This document shows positions 1 to 8,138 of a stretch of DNA of 64,000 nucleotides, piece by piece. The notes beneath the pieces were generated by a model. The model was not told the DNA's origin, searched no databases, and saw nothing but the letters and a program-made list of their open reading frames with translations. Position numbers and translations under genes: made by a program. The first letter of the stretch is position 1, and every line of letters begins with the position of its first letter. The DNA is from Chryseobacterium sp. 7 (GTDB taxonomy: Bacteria > Bacteroidota > Bacteroidia > Flavobacteriales > Weeksellaceae). The stretch covers positions 2,666,001 through 2,730,000 of the forward strand of contig NZ_RCCA01000001.1 of assembly GCF_003663845.1 (NCBI RefSeq), written 5' to 3'.

Positions 1-480
1 ATAAGTTAATATATTTCCTATGTCTGAGTTGGGAAAAGTCTTTGTATAAAGTTCCATCGCTTCCTTTGCTTTTCCGTTATTCTGGTGAATAAACATCAAC
101 GTAGGAATTATTTTCTGTTCGCTTGCTTTTTCTCCTAAAAACAACTGCCATGTTACACCGTATTTATCCTGAACCCATCCGTATTTCGGGCTCCAAGAGT
201 AAGATCCCAGCTCCATTAAAGCCATTCCGCCCTCCAATAGCTGATCCCAATATTTTTGAACCTCTTCTTCAGTTTCACAAATAACCATGAAAGAAATGGA
301 TGCATTTTTCTTGAACTGCGGACCTCCATTCAGAAGCATCAGTCTTTGGCCAAATAAGTCAACATTCATTACAACAGGGGTATCTGCTGTTATTTCACCT
401 CCGAAAACTTTACAGTAAAATTCAGCAGACTGCTTAGCGTCTCCATCATACCAGAGACATGGGAAAATATCGTTATTCAT
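1..480 (-). CDS. VOC family protein, PhnB-like (3' end cut by window edge)
   Basis: The frame is open from the ATG at 478-480 to the window edge, so only the first 160 residues are visible. The product starts MNNDIFPCLWYDG and contains EFYCKVFGG and later WQLFLGE, the pattern of the PhnB/3-demethylubiquinone methyltransferase-like branch of the VOC (glyoxalase/bleomycin resistance) superfamily. A second VOC repeat seems to begin near residue 125 (IPTLMF), so the whole gene is probably a two-repeat protein. The substrate is unknown. It lies in a minus-strand series of similar small enzymes and resembles the gene at 1391-1822. Confidence 0.85.
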   Translation of the reverse strand, partial: MNNDIFPCLWYDGDAKQSAEFYCKVFGGEITADTPVVMNVDLFGQRLMLLNGGPQFKKNASISFMVICETEEEVQKYWDQLLEGGMALMELGSYSWSPKYGWVQDKYGVTWQLFLGEKASEQKIIPTLMFIHQNNGKAKEAMELYTKTFPNSDIGNILTY

Positions 481-618
481 AATTTTATATTTTAATAAGG
501 GGACGAATTTATAATTTTAATTTCTCTATACAACAGCAAAACACATCTTATGCCTTTGCATTGAAACGATATTTTCCGTCTTAGTGCAAAGACACTGCAA
601 AATATTCCAGTTGTATAT

Positions 619-861
619 TTAGTATGCTTCTTTAAAGCATACCTGATTTTCTTTCATGTAATTCTTCAGTTTCATCATTGCATTTTTACCGAAACCATGA
701 AGCTGCATGATTTCTTTCTCGGAATAATCTGAAAGTTTTTCCAAAGAATTTATTTTTTCTTTTACCAAGGCTCTTCTTGCGGATATTGCAAGAACCCCAT
801 GAAGGAATTCTGCTTCCGAGTCATAATTAAAAGCATACATAGAATTTAAACTCTTTGACAT
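619..861 (-). CDS. small helix-hairpin-helix protein (RpoA C-terminal-like fold)
   Basis: An 80-residue protein is read from the ATG at 859-861 (MSKSLNSMYAF). A longer reading from 915 would overlap the next gene and adds an unrelated hydrophobic leader, so it was not used. Residues about 30-75 (ISARRALV...LEKLSDYSEKEIMQLHGFGKNAMMKLKNYM) match the helix-hairpin-helix pattern of the RNA polymerase alpha-subunit C-terminal domain family, with the turn HGFGKNA. Such stand-alone domains are common in Bacteroidota and may bind DNA; the function here is not known. It is probably co-transcribed with the AHSA1-domain gene upstream. Confidence 0.7.
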   Translation of the reverse strand: MSKSLNSMYAFNYDSEAEFLHGVLAISARRALVKEKINSLEKLSDYSEKEIMQLHGFGKNAMMKLKNYMKENQVCFKEAY

Positions 862-898
862 GATAACTAGATTGATCATGGCTACAAAAAAAATATTG

Positions 899-1312
899 TT
901 AATGATTCTCAACATACTTGTGGAAGTTGTTCAGAATAGCATACCAACCATCCCTCTGCATTTCCACAGAATTTTGTTTTTCCGGGTCGAAAATTTCAAT
1001 GACTTTCGTTGTAGTTTCGTCTATTTTGTCGAAAATAATTTCTACTTTCCGCCCGTCCTCCATGTGATATTTAATAATCTCATGAGGAATTATTTCATCA
1101 TATATGCCTTCAAAATCGAATCCGAAACTTTTGTCTTTCGCTTCCATTCTGTGTTTGAATTTGCCTCCTACCGTAAGATTATTTTCAGAACTAGGACACT
1201 GCCAGCTTTCATGGGCGAAATTCCATTTCGTGATGTGCTTTGGTTCATTGAAATAATTCCAAACCTTTTCCACCGGTGCTAAAATTGTAATGTCTATTTT
1301 AATTGGATCCAT
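899..1312 (-). CDS. SRPBCC / AHSA1-domain protein
   Basis: This 137-residue protein begins MDPIKIDITILAPVEKVW and contains the SRPBCC hallmarks VEKVWNYFNEPKHITKWN near the start, a central GGKFKHRMEAKD strand pair and a C-terminal helix (GWYAILNNFHKYV). It belongs to the START-like ligand-binding fold of the Activator-of-Hsp90-ATPase-1 family. Bacterial members bind hydrophobic ligands, but specific roles are rarely known. The gene sits between a PhnB-like VOC gene and a small HhH gene on the same strand, part of a cluster of presumed small-molecule binding or detoxifying proteins. Confidence 0.85.
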   Translation of the reverse strand: MDPIKIDITILAPVEKVWNYFNEPKHITKWNFAHESWQCPSSENNLTVGGKFKHRMEAKDKSFGFDFEGIYDEIIPHEIIKYHMEDGRKVEIIFDKIDETTTKVIEIFDPEKQNSVEMQRDGWYAILNNFHKYVENH

Positions 1313-1390
1313 CGTTCTATTTTTTTAAAGGTTAAATAAAGAGCTGCCCAAAAATGGACATCTCTTTATTATCATTAGTTAAATATAAGA

Positions 1391-1822
1391 TTATTTTGCA
1401 TATTGTTCATTATAGTTCACCATCCAATGAACACCGTATTTGTCCTGAAAGCACCCAAAATAGTCTCCCCAGAACTGGTCTTCAATCGGCATTTCTACGT
1501 TTCCTCCAGCAGAAAGTTCTTTAAAAATTCTGTCTGCTTCGCTTCTGGAGTCAGGGAAAATGGAAACATAATTATTGTTTCCTACAGTAAGAGTCTGCCC
1601 AAAACCGGGTACAATATCGGATGCCATTAAAAGATCCCCTCCAACAGGCAAAGCAATGTGCATTACTCTGTTTTTTTCTTCTTCAGACAGGTTTTCTGTA
1701 CCGGGAGCATTTCCCATTTTATGAATTCCTCCAACGAATTCACCACCGAAAACAGTTTTATAAAAATTGAACGCTTCCTCAGCTGTTCCGTCGAAATTTA
1801 GGTATGGATTTAATTTAGCCAT
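1391..1822 (-). CDS. VOC family protein, PhnB-like
   Basis: This is a complete 143-residue single-module protein starting MAKLNPYLNFDGTAEEAFNFY. It has the PhnB-type signature (FYKTVFGGEF), a central HIALPVGGDLLMASD and a C-terminal FGCFQDKYGVHWMVNY. The family is glyoxalase-fold; some members confer resistance to antibiotics or handle thiols, but the substrate cannot be read from the sequence. It is a paralogue of the partial gene at the left edge and follows the alpha/beta hydrolase after an 89-bp gap. Confidence 0.9.
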   Translation of the reverse strand: MAKLNPYLNFDGTAEEAFNFYKTVFGGEFVGGIHKMGNAPGTENLSEEEKNRVMHIALPVGGDLLMASDIVPGFGQTLTVGNNNYVSIFPDSRSEADRIFKELSAGGNVEMPIEDQFWGDYFGCFQDKYGVHWMVNYNEQYAK

Positions 1823-1911
1823 GATTTTTAATTTTAAAGTTATTATTATAAGATATAGTTTCTACTGTTGATCCATTAAGGATTAATTAATTTAATATGA
1901 ATTAAAAACGC

Positions 1912-2688
1912 TTAATGGTTTAAAAATTTTTCTACTTCCCTGGCGGTAAAGTCTATTAATTCGGTATCTATACTACCGTCAAAATCAGGCATCATATAAG
2001 TACCATGGGTTGCAGGAAGTATCATTAATCTTGAGTCTTTTACCAGGCGCCACATTGCTGTGGTATGTTCCGGTTTCATCACATCCTGATCTCCAGAGAT
2101 GAATAATGTGGGAGATTGTATGGAAGCCAGTACCTCATCGTCCCAGTCTTCAAACGTCTGCATCCTTGTACAGTCTTTCTCAAAAAGGTTTTCCAGTTTT
2201 GAAAAATCCGGATTGAGATTTAAAAAATTGATTTTGAAAGGTTCCGGCATTGAATCGAAAGTGGCTTCCTGCATTCCTTCAAAAAAGCCGTCCATCATAC
2301 CGCTCCTTTTGTAAAATGCTGAGGCAACAACAAGTTTTTCAACGATTTTAGGATGGCGATGGCCAATCTGCATTACGGTACTTCCTCCATTGCTGAATCC
2401 CCAGAATGAAGCTTTTTCAATGTTAAGCTCTGCGAGAAGTCCGGCTACATCGTCTGCATCCTGCTCGAATGTTTCCGGAATATCGCGGTGCTCACTGCGG
2501 CCGTGGTTTTGGAGATCAATTCCTATAAGCTGAAATTTCCCTTCCAGTCTCGCGATCACTTCTTTAAAATCAAAAAGGAAAGAAGAACCGCCTCCATGAA
2601 TCAGAACCAGAGGCTTTCCTGATCCGTAGATCTCGTAATACAATTGGATTCCATTGACTTTTTTATAGCCTGTTTCTCTTGGATTCAT
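1912..2688 (-). CDS. alpha/beta hydrolase
   Basis: The 258-residue protein has the alpha/beta-hydrolase order: oxyanion region LVLIHGGGSS near residue 30, the nucleophile elbow GFSNGG near 97 (Ser nucleophile), an acid in the strand FISGDQDVM near residue 200, and a catalytic His in PATHGTYM near residue 228. There is no signal peptide, so it acts in the cytoplasm on an unknown ester or related bond. Only 2 bp separate it from the DinB gene upstream, so the two are surely co-transcribed. Confidence 0.9.
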   Translation of the reverse strand: MNPRETGYKKVNGIQLYYEIYGSGKPLVLIHGGGSSFLFDFKEVIARLEGKFQLIGIDLQNHGRSEHRDIPETFEQDADDVAGLLAELNIEKASFWGFSNGGSTVMQIGHRHPKIVEKLVVASAFYKRSGMMDGFFEGMQEATFDSMPEPFKINFLNLNPDFSKLENLFEKDCTRMQTFEDWDDEVLASIQSPTLFISGDQDVMKPEHTTAMWRLVKDSRLMILPATHGTYMMPDFDGSIDTELIDFTAREVEKFLNH

Positions 2689-2690
2689 TA

Positions 2691-3215
2691 TTAATATTTA
2701 AGATTTTCGTCTACGTCATATTTCATTCCCGGATAGTCCAGAATTCTGCGCATTAAGCCTATTTGACCACATAAATAATCTTCACGGCCGATACACATTC
2801 CGACAAAATTGAGTTTTGTTTCTTTGATGAAAGGGATGTTCATTCCTATTTCAAATATTTCATCCAGTTCTTCATCGGTTACTTCATAAAGTTTTTCATA
2901 TACTTTAGCGGAAATTGCGTGAAAATTTTCTTTCAATTCAACCAACGTTGGATATGTAAAGCTTTCATCCAGTGCTTTTCCCTGGAAAAACAGGTCGCTG
3001 TAAGGATCTTCTTCCCGAAGTCCAAGTACCCAGCCCAAGCCATAACGCATGTTGACAAAGTTTCCGGCCATCCATACAATGTGATTGGTTTTATTTTCAA
3101 TTCTTTTCAAAGCATCTTCTTCCGAAATGCCGTCCAGAACATTTATAAAGCTTTGGGAATGCGTTCTGTAAGCCGGAATAACGAGCTCCATTTTTTTTGA
3201 TTTTGGTGTGTTCAT
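2691..3215 (-). CDS. DinB family protein, metal-ligand-poor variant
   Basis: The 174-residue protein shows the DinB four-helix pattern: an early HSQSFINVLDGI, a HIVWMAGNFVNMRYGL segment and the terminal GQIGLMRRIL. In the other DinB protein here (3410-3871) the matching final helix reads HEIYHSGQLGYLRRIL. Here it reads REDYLCGQIGLMRRIL, so the two metal-binding histidines of that helix are replaced. It may therefore be a non-metallo member. It is translationally close to the downstream alpha/beta hydrolase. An internal ATG at 3189-3191 is an alternative start. Confidence 0.85.
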   Translation of the reverse strand: MNTPKSKKMELVIPAYRTHSQSFINVLDGISEEDALKRIENKTNHIVWMAGNFVNMRYGLGWVLGLREEDPYSDLFFQGKALDESFTYPTLVELKENFHAISAKVYEKLYEVTDEELDEIFEIGMNIPFIKETKLNFVGMCIGREDYLCGQIGLMRRILDYPGMKYDVDENLKY

Positions 3216-3258
3216 TTTTAATTAGAGATTAGAAGTTAGAGGTTAGTAGGTTGGAGAG

Positions 3259-3330
3259 ACGCTAAGGCGCTAAGCATTTTACAAACTATGCTTTTTTAAG
3301 GCGCGAGGATTTTATCTTCGATAAAATTTC
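3259..3330. repeat. 72-bp dispersed intergenic repeat, copy 1
   Basis: This is a copy of a repeat that begins GACGCTAAGGCGC, ends AGGATTTTATCTTCGATAAAATTTC, and has TTTAAGGCGC in the middle. The end can form the hairpin ATTTTATC/GATAAAAT. Other copies are at 34344-34415, 34475-34546 and 50778-50848, all 71-72 bp long. It fills the gap between the two DinB genes. Confidence 0.75.
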
Positions 3331-3409
3331 ATTAACCTAAAAGATAATGCTAATATTTTAAGAGTATACTTGCCATTCTGGGCCAAGCGAAAAATCTAAA
3401 AATACAATG

Positions 3410-3871
3410 TTATTTTATAGCTCCCGGTTTTCCTAAGATTCTTCGGAGATACCCCAACTGCCCACTGTGGTAAATTTCATGAAGGCTGAGAGTGGATATA
3501 TCTTTAACCATTTCTGGTTTGAAACTTTCAAGCGTATTAAGTTTTGCTTCCAGTTTATCCTGAGATTGTTTCAGATAAGATTGTAAATCCCCGAAGCGTA
3601 TCAGTTTATCTTTGTGGTCCAAAGCAATTTCCCCTCTGTTGTAGAATGAGAATTTCTCACTGTCCCAAACGGATTCTTCACCAAGAATATTCAGTAAAGG
3701 ATTTCTGATGTAGATTAAATGTCCAAGGATCCAGTTCATACAATTGGCTTCCCCATTGGGAAAAATCATAGATTCTTCATGGGTAATGCCCTCAATATTC
3801 GAAGTAATCACATAATAGGTACTTGCTACCTGATTTTTTATAATTTCTATATCGTTTGATTGTGTTTCCAT
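3410..3871 (-). CDS. DinB family protein
   Basis: The ATG at 3869-3871 (METQSNDIEII) is chosen over a longer reading that runs into the VOC gene upstream. The 153-residue product has the DinB/YfiT-like four-helix layout, with NWILGHLIYIRNPLL in the second helix region and HEIYHSGQLGYLRRIL at the C-terminus. The His in NWILGHL plus the H-x3-H pair are the expected divalent metal ligands. DinB-like proteins include thiol-dependent S-transferases (bacillithiol or mycothiol), but the reaction here is unknown. It lies 25 bp downstream of a VOC gene, likely in one operon. Confidence 0.88.
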   Translation of the reverse strand: METQSNDIEIIKNQVASTYYVITSNIEGITHEESMIFPNGEANCMNWILGHLIYIRNPLLNILGEESVWDSEKFSFYNRGEIALDHKDKLIRFGDLQSYLKQSQDKLEAKLNTLESFKPEMVKDISTLSLHEIYHSGQLGYLRRILGKPGAIK

Positions 3872-3896
3872 ATGAAATGTGTTGATGTGATAACTG

Positions 3897-4307
3897 TTAT
3901 TCTGTAGGCATCTGAGAGGCATCTCCATGCATTACTTCCCACTGGTGACCGTTGAGATCTGCAAAACTGTTTTGATACATCCATCCGTAATCTACAGGCT
4001 CGCCATATCTGGAACCTCCGTTTTCGAGTGCTGTTTTTACCATATGATCAACTTCTTCACGACTGTTTACTCCAATCGCAAGCAGTACCTGTGTAGTGTC
4101 TCCTTTTGCAAAAGCTCTGTTGGTAAAAGTCTGGAAGAAGTCTTCTTTGAGAAACATGGTGTAGATATGATCTTTCTTCATCACCACACATATTGCTTTA
4201 TCATTTGAAAACTGTTCGTTGATAGAAAAGCCAAGCTTAGTCCAGAATTCTCTTGTTTTTTGTACGTCTTTTACGGGTAAATTGACATAAATATCACTAA
4301 TATTCAT
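3897..4307 (-). CDS. VOC family protein (tandem paralogue 2)
   Basis: This 136-residue glyoxalase-fold protein starts MNISDIYVNLPVKDVQKTREFW and ends WEVMHGDASQMPTE. It is plainly a duplicate of the next gene upstream (4343-4750): both share IYVNLPVKDVQKT, LGFSINEQFS or VGFSINEQFS, NSREEVD and the terminal SQMPTE. The pattern is typical of the lactoylglutathione lyase-like family whose members often have no known substrate. The C-terminal part FADLNGHQWEVM is a normal VOC closing strand. Confidence 0.9.
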   Translation of the reverse strand: MNISDIYVNLPVKDVQKTREFWTKLGFSINEQFSNDKAICVVMKKDHIYTMFLKEDFFQTFTNRAFAKGDTTQVLLAIGVNSREEVDHMVKTALENGGSRYGEPVDYGWMYQNSFADLNGHQWEVMHGDASQMPTE

Positions 4308-4342
4308 TTTGTAAATTTTGGTGTGATTTTTTTAGAATTAAA

Positions 4343-4750
4343 TTATTCCGTCGGCATTTGAGACATATCTGCAAAAGTGATATTCCAGCCATGTCCGTCA
4401 AGATCCCAAAACGAATTTTGGTACATCCATCCGTAATCTTCAGGTTCTTCATGCTGCCACGCTCCGTTTTCTACGGCAGTGTTTACTACATTATCCACTT
4501 CTTCACGACTGTTCATCCCTACTGCAACAATTACCTGACTGGTATTTTCTTTGGCAACAGGTTTACTGGTGAAGGTCATAAAATAATCTTCCTGCAGAAA
4601 CATGACATAACTTGTATCATTTAAAACAACACAGGCTGCTCTGTCATCTGAGAATTGCTCATTGATTGAAAAACCTACTTTCGTCCAGAAGTCTTTTGTT
4701 TTCTGTACATCTTTTACCGGAAGGTTCACATAAATTTGATTGACTTTCAT
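4343..4750 (-). CDS. VOC family protein (tandem paralogue 1)
   Basis: This 135-residue VOC protein begins MKVNQIYVNLPVKDVQKTKDFW. It is the upstream member of a tandem duplicate pair with 3897-4307, separated by 35 bp. VOC-type features are the paired beta-alpha-beta-beta-beta modules and the closing WDLDGHGWNITFAD. It lies directly downstream of a Crp/Fnr-family regulator on the same strand, 77 bp away, so this regulator may control the pair. Substrate unknown. Confidence 0.9.
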   Translation of the reverse strand: MKVNQIYVNLPVKDVQKTKDFWTKVGFSINEQFSDDRAACVVLNDTSYVMFLQEDYFMTFTSKPVAKENTSQVIVAVGMNSREEVDNVVNTAVENGAWQHEEPEDYGWMYQNSFWDLDGHGWNITFADMSQMPTE

Positions 4751-4827
4751 TTTTTATAATTTTAGTATTAATTTCTTATCCAAAATTACCAAGGTGTAAT
4801 GAAAATCAACTTGTCATAGGGCAAGAT

Positions 4828-5418
4828 TTAATTTTTCTTAGGATGGGAAACAATTTCCTTACGAATACGACTCAGAGAGGTGTCCGTAACTCCCAGATAG
4901 GAAGCAATCTGTTTCAGAGGGGCAAATTGTATCACTTTAGATTTCTGCTCCAGCAAATTAAGGTATCTTCTGGTTGCGGAAAGGGTAAACATTTCTACAG
5001 ATCTCTGTTTATAGGCAAAAAGCTCCTGAGACATCCATGATCTGCCCCATTCTCTGAGATTCGGGATTTTGTGGAAGAGCTCCTGAAAGGTATCATAATC
5101 CAGCCTCCAGCATTCACAGTCTGTAATACAAATGATATTTTCCTGTGAGGGAACTCTTTGAAACATGGATAAAACCTCAATAATTACCTCGTTTTCCGTG
5201 AAAAAATGGGTGGTTACTTCATTTCCGTTGAAATCATTTACGTAGGAACGTGCTAATCCGCTTTCGAGAATATAATATTCATTGGCTGTTTTTCCTTCTT
5301 CAAGAATGAAGTCACCTTTCTGGAATGATCTTTTTTCGTGAGCCTGGAATATTTCAGCAAGCTCTTCAGGGAAAAAAAAGGGAAAATCATAACATATTTC
5401 AAGGGCTTTGTTCGTCAT
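4828..5418 (-). CDS. Crp/Fnr family transcriptional regulator
   Basis: The 196-residue protein has an N-terminal cyclic-nucleotide-binding-like jelly roll (FQKGDFILEEGKTANEYYILESGLARSY, about residues 34-62) and a C-terminal helix-turn-helix (LKQIASYLGVTDTSLSRIRKEI, about residues 168-189). This is the short-wing Bacteroidota version of the Crp/Fnr family. No FNR-type cysteine cluster is seen, and the effector is unknown. It heads the minus-strand run of VOC and DinB genes and is a reasonable local regulator of them. Confidence 0.9.
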   Translation of the reverse strand: MTNKALEICYDFPFFFPEELAEIFQAHEKRSFQKGDFILEEGKTANEYYILESGLARSYVNDFNGNEVTTHFFTENEVIIEVLSMFQRVPSQENIICITDCECWRLDYDTFQELFHKIPNLREWGRSWMSQELFAYKQRSVEMFTLSATRRYLNLLEQKSKVIQFAPLKQIASYLGVTDTSLSRIRKEIVSHPKKN

Positions 5419-5570
5419 TTGGTCAATTTTTTAAGTTTTTAAAAATAAAATTTTTAATTGAATTAAATGCAAAAAACATTAAACAAAGAATGTAATATCT
5501 TTATAAAAAGCCATGTATTACACTACAATAAATACTATTTCAAAGCCGATCATATTAAACAGTCATTTAA

Positions 5571-5626
5571 ACCACCCCGTCAAAAATTTTTTTGAATTTT
5601 CGCCATCCCTCCAAATGATAGGAATA
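5571..5626 (+). repeat. double-hairpin dispersed repeat, copy A (degenerate)
   Basis: ACCACCCCGTCAAAAATT is intact, but the second half is decayed (GCCATCCCTCC, then AATGATAGG instead of a GGAGGGG arm). It is the most diverged of six copies in the window and lies just past the 3' end of the DUF763 gene. Confidence 0.7.
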
Positions 5627-5662
5627 ACTATTTGACAATAGCAGAACTGTCTGACTTTTATT

Positions 5663-6877
5663 TTAAAATAGGGAAAGCTGTATTGCTTTTGGAGGGTTAT
5701 TGGGTTTTTGGGCATCCCCAAATACGGTTTTCCCACCAAAGCGCCATGAGTTTTGTCTTTCTTCTTCAATCACCTGCTGAATATCAAAATCCGGAGTAAA
5801 ATCTTTCTCCGCATCAGTAACAATCTGGTGAAGTTTGTTCAAAGAATTCAGCTTATCAGAATTTCCCAGTCTGGACTTTTCAATTCCTTTTTTGAGAATG
5901 CTGATGCTTTCGTCATATGTATTGATCGGGACAGGGAAAGGGTGTCCGTCCTTGCCTCCATGAGCAAAGGAAAATCTTGCGGGATCGGCAAATCTGGATG
6001 GTGCTCCGTGAATCACTTCACTTACCAAAGCCAATGACTGCATGGTTCTTGGCCCTACTCCTTCCAGCATCAGTAAATCTTCGAAATTCTGAGGCTGCTG
6101 TTCTCTGGTAACATACAGAAGTGCTCCCAGACGTTTTAAATCTACATCTGAAGCCTGAACATCATGGTGGGCAGGAAGAATCAGCCTGGCAAAATCCTTC
6201 ATCACTTCTGCCGAATCGGTATGGGAAATATCCAGAATTCCTTTTCTGTTTTCCGAAGCTTCGGTATCAGTTAAGTTAAGAATTCTTCCTCTCGAAATTC
6301 CATTGATTCCTGTGTGAGGCTTTTCTACAAATGAAGTGATGTTTTCAGAATGCCAGTGATAGCGTCTTGCTGTTCCGTCAGACTCATGCATTCCCTGCTG
6401 AATAACGCTCCAGTTTCCATTGTCTGAAAGAATAAAATTGTGCAAATACAGCTGATAACCATCCTGAATGGCTGTATTATCTACTTTCGCAGAAAGTTTG
6501 CTGGCTCTTACCAAATCGGTTCCGTTCAATCCGGTTTTATCTGCAATCTGGATCAGTTCTGATGGAGTTTCCCGGGAAAACTTTCCCTTACCACCACAGA
6601 TATAAAGTCCCAGCGATTGAGAATTAGGGTTAATAGAGCGTTTTAAAGCACCCATAACGGAAGTGGTAATTCCTGAAGAATGCCAGTCCATCCCCATCAC
6701 CGCTCCAAAGCTCTGAAACCAGAACGGATCTGCCAGTCGGCGCAGTACTTCATCCTTACCATAATCCATCAGAATGACTTCAATAATGGAAAGTCCCAGA
6801 ACAGACATACGCTCATACAGCCATGGCGGTACTTTGCCATAGTGAAGGGGTAAATCTGCTGTTCCTGAACGTTTCAT
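5663..6877 (-). CDS. DUF763 domain-containing protein with HhH and clamp-binding-like C-terminus
   Basis: The 404-residue protein begins MKRSGTADLPLHYGKVPPWL, the typical start of DUF763, and is full length for the family. A helix-hairpin-helix-like segment (LLMLEGVGPRTMQSLALVSEVI, about 268-289) suggests DNA binding. Conserved His/Asp-rich stretches (MGMDWHSSG about 62; HGGKDGHPFPVP about 306) could bind metal. The last five residues are QLSLF, which matches the consensus pentapeptide for binding the bacterial sliding clamp. DUF763 is generally suspected to be a DNA-processing or nuclease-like family; the function is not established. It stands alone, with a degenerate repeat behind it. Confidence 0.85.
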   Translation of the reverse strand: MKRSGTADLPLHYGKVPPWLYERMSVLGLSIIEVILMDYGKDEVLRRLADPFWFQSFGAVMGMDWHSSGITTSVMGALKRSINPNSQSLGLYICGGKGKFSRETPSELIQIADKTGLNGTDLVRASKLSAKVDNTAIQDGYQLYLHNFILSDNGNWSVIQQGMHESDGTARRYHWHSENITSFVEKPHTGINGISRGRILNLTDTEASENRKGILDISHTDSAEVMKDFARLILPAHHDVQASDVDLKRLGALLYVTREQQPQNFEDLLMLEGVGPRTMQSLALVSEVIHGAPSRFADPARFSFAHGGKDGHPFPVPINTYDESISILKKGIEKSRLGNSDKLNSLNKLHQIVTDAEKDFTPDFDIQQVIEEERQNSWRFGGKTVFGDAQKPNNPPKAIQLSLF

Positions 6878-6960
6878 CCTGTTTTTAAAATGTAAAGGTA
6901 AGTTTTATTCATCTTACTATTCAATGATCCGGATCATTAATTATTTTGTTGAATCATCTA

Positions 6961-8091
6961 TTAGCGAATAAGGCTTGTAAAAGAGAAGTTCACATCACGC
7001 ATTTCCAGCTCATTTTTGCTGGATTCAAGCTGAGCTTCTTTGGCGTAGATCAACATTTCTTTTTCGTATGCATTAATGGATTCAGATATCGTTGGGTATT
7101 TTCCTTCTGTTAGGTTTTCTGATAAAATCAAAGCATCCAGCAATCCGGTATTTACGCCCTGCCCTGCAAAAGGAGGCATGAGATGTGCAGCATCACCAAT
7201 CAATGTTACAGGCAAAGAACGATTATTTTTCCACGGTTTGTCTAATGGAATTTTTCTTGTTGGCAGCCCTACAAAAAATGAAGTTGAGTTAAATAGCTGC
7301 TGATAAAGCCCACTCCATGAAGAAAACCTTTCGGCAAGAAAGCGGCGGATCTGTTCTGTATTTTGAAAATCTAAAGTACACCCGTCTTCCCATTCTTCAG
7401 GCTTTTTGAATATAACTCCGTAAGTCATGGCACCGTTATTATAAGGATTGGCTACCAATAAATTACCTTCAAAAGCGGTCATTGGTCTTTTTCCGTCACA
7501 CCAACTGAAAAATTCGGGACACGATTTTTCAGGCTGAGGAATATCTCCCTGAATGATAAAGGTTCCGGTCTCTTCCACTTCGGCTTCCGTGACGTATCTT
7601 CTTACTTTGGACATTCCTCCATTAGCTCCGATAACAAGATCAGCTGTCACAGCAGGTTTATCTTTAAAATGAAGCTGCCATCGACCATCATTCTCTTCCA
7701 TTCCTATAAAATTCATATCCCAGATTATCGTATCATCTGCCAGACTCCCAAGCAGCATTTCTCTCAGATGATTTCTGTTAATTTCAGGATTGTCATGTTG
7801 GTTTTCCGGTGTGATTTCTTTTGTAAAAAGAGTATTTCCCTGTTCATCGGCAATTTTGATTCCCATGGGTAAGGCTGTAGCGTAATATTGATCCAACAGA
7901 CCGGCTTGCTTCATTGCTTTTTGCCCTGATTCTTTGTGAAGATCCAATGTTCCGCCCCAGACTCTTGTCTGTGCATTCAGATCTCTTTCATAGACATTCA
8001 CTTCAACACCTTTCTGCTGTAACAGAACAGCCATTGTTAAACCAACGGGGCCAGCGCCAATGATGGCGACTTTTTTATGATTCAGTACCAT
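6961..8091 (-). CDS. Tet(X)-like FAD-dependent monooxygenase
   Basis: This 376-residue flavoprotein resembles tetracycline-inactivating Tet(X) throughout. Shared stretches are the Rossmann motif GAGPVGLTM (13-21), GGTLDLHK (46-53), ALPMG (73-77), DNPEINRN (100-107), GGMSKVRR (158-165), EVEETGTF (171-178), and the FAD-binding GDAAHLMPPFAGQGVN (299-314). Residues matching the Tet(X) drug site are Q181, R202, N215, G225, M364 and F371 (Tet(X) Q192, R213, N226, G236, M375, F382 from memory). Two differ: Tet(X) H234 is Thr223 and F224 is Val213. It follows an AraC regulator by 47 bp. It could be a chromosomal Tet(X) relative with weak or altered activity. Confidence 0.88.
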   Translation of the reverse strand: MVLNHKKVAIIGAGPVGLTMAVLLQQKGVEVNVYERDLNAQTRVWGGTLDLHKESGQKAMKQAGLLDQYYATALPMGIKIADEQGNTLFTKEITPENQHDNPEINRNHLREMLLGSLADDTIIWDMNFIGMEENDGRWQLHFKDKPAVTADLVIGANGGMSKVRRYVTEAEVEETGTFIIQGDIPQPEKSCPEFFSWCDGKRPMTAFEGNLLVANPYNNGAMTYGVIFKKPEEWEDGCTLDFQNTEQIRRFLAERFSSWSGLYQQLFNSTSFFVGLPTRKIPLDKPWKNNRSLPVTLIGDAAHLMPPFAGQGVNTGLLDALILSENLTEGKYPTISESINAYEKEMLIYAKEAQLESSKNELEMRDVNFSFTSLIR

Positions 8092-8138
8092 AATTTATCT
8101 CTATTTATTATGATACAAAATTCCGGAATACTGTTATA

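Noticed and set aside
860..1282. A 140-codon plus-strand reading frame opposite the AHSA1 gene
   Set aside because: It is antisense to a well-supported SRPBCC protein and shows no protein-like motif.
5563..5769. A 68-codon minus-strand frame crossing repeat copy A and the DUF763 3' end
   Set aside because: It is an out-of-frame shadow of DUF763 and a repeat, with no start signal.
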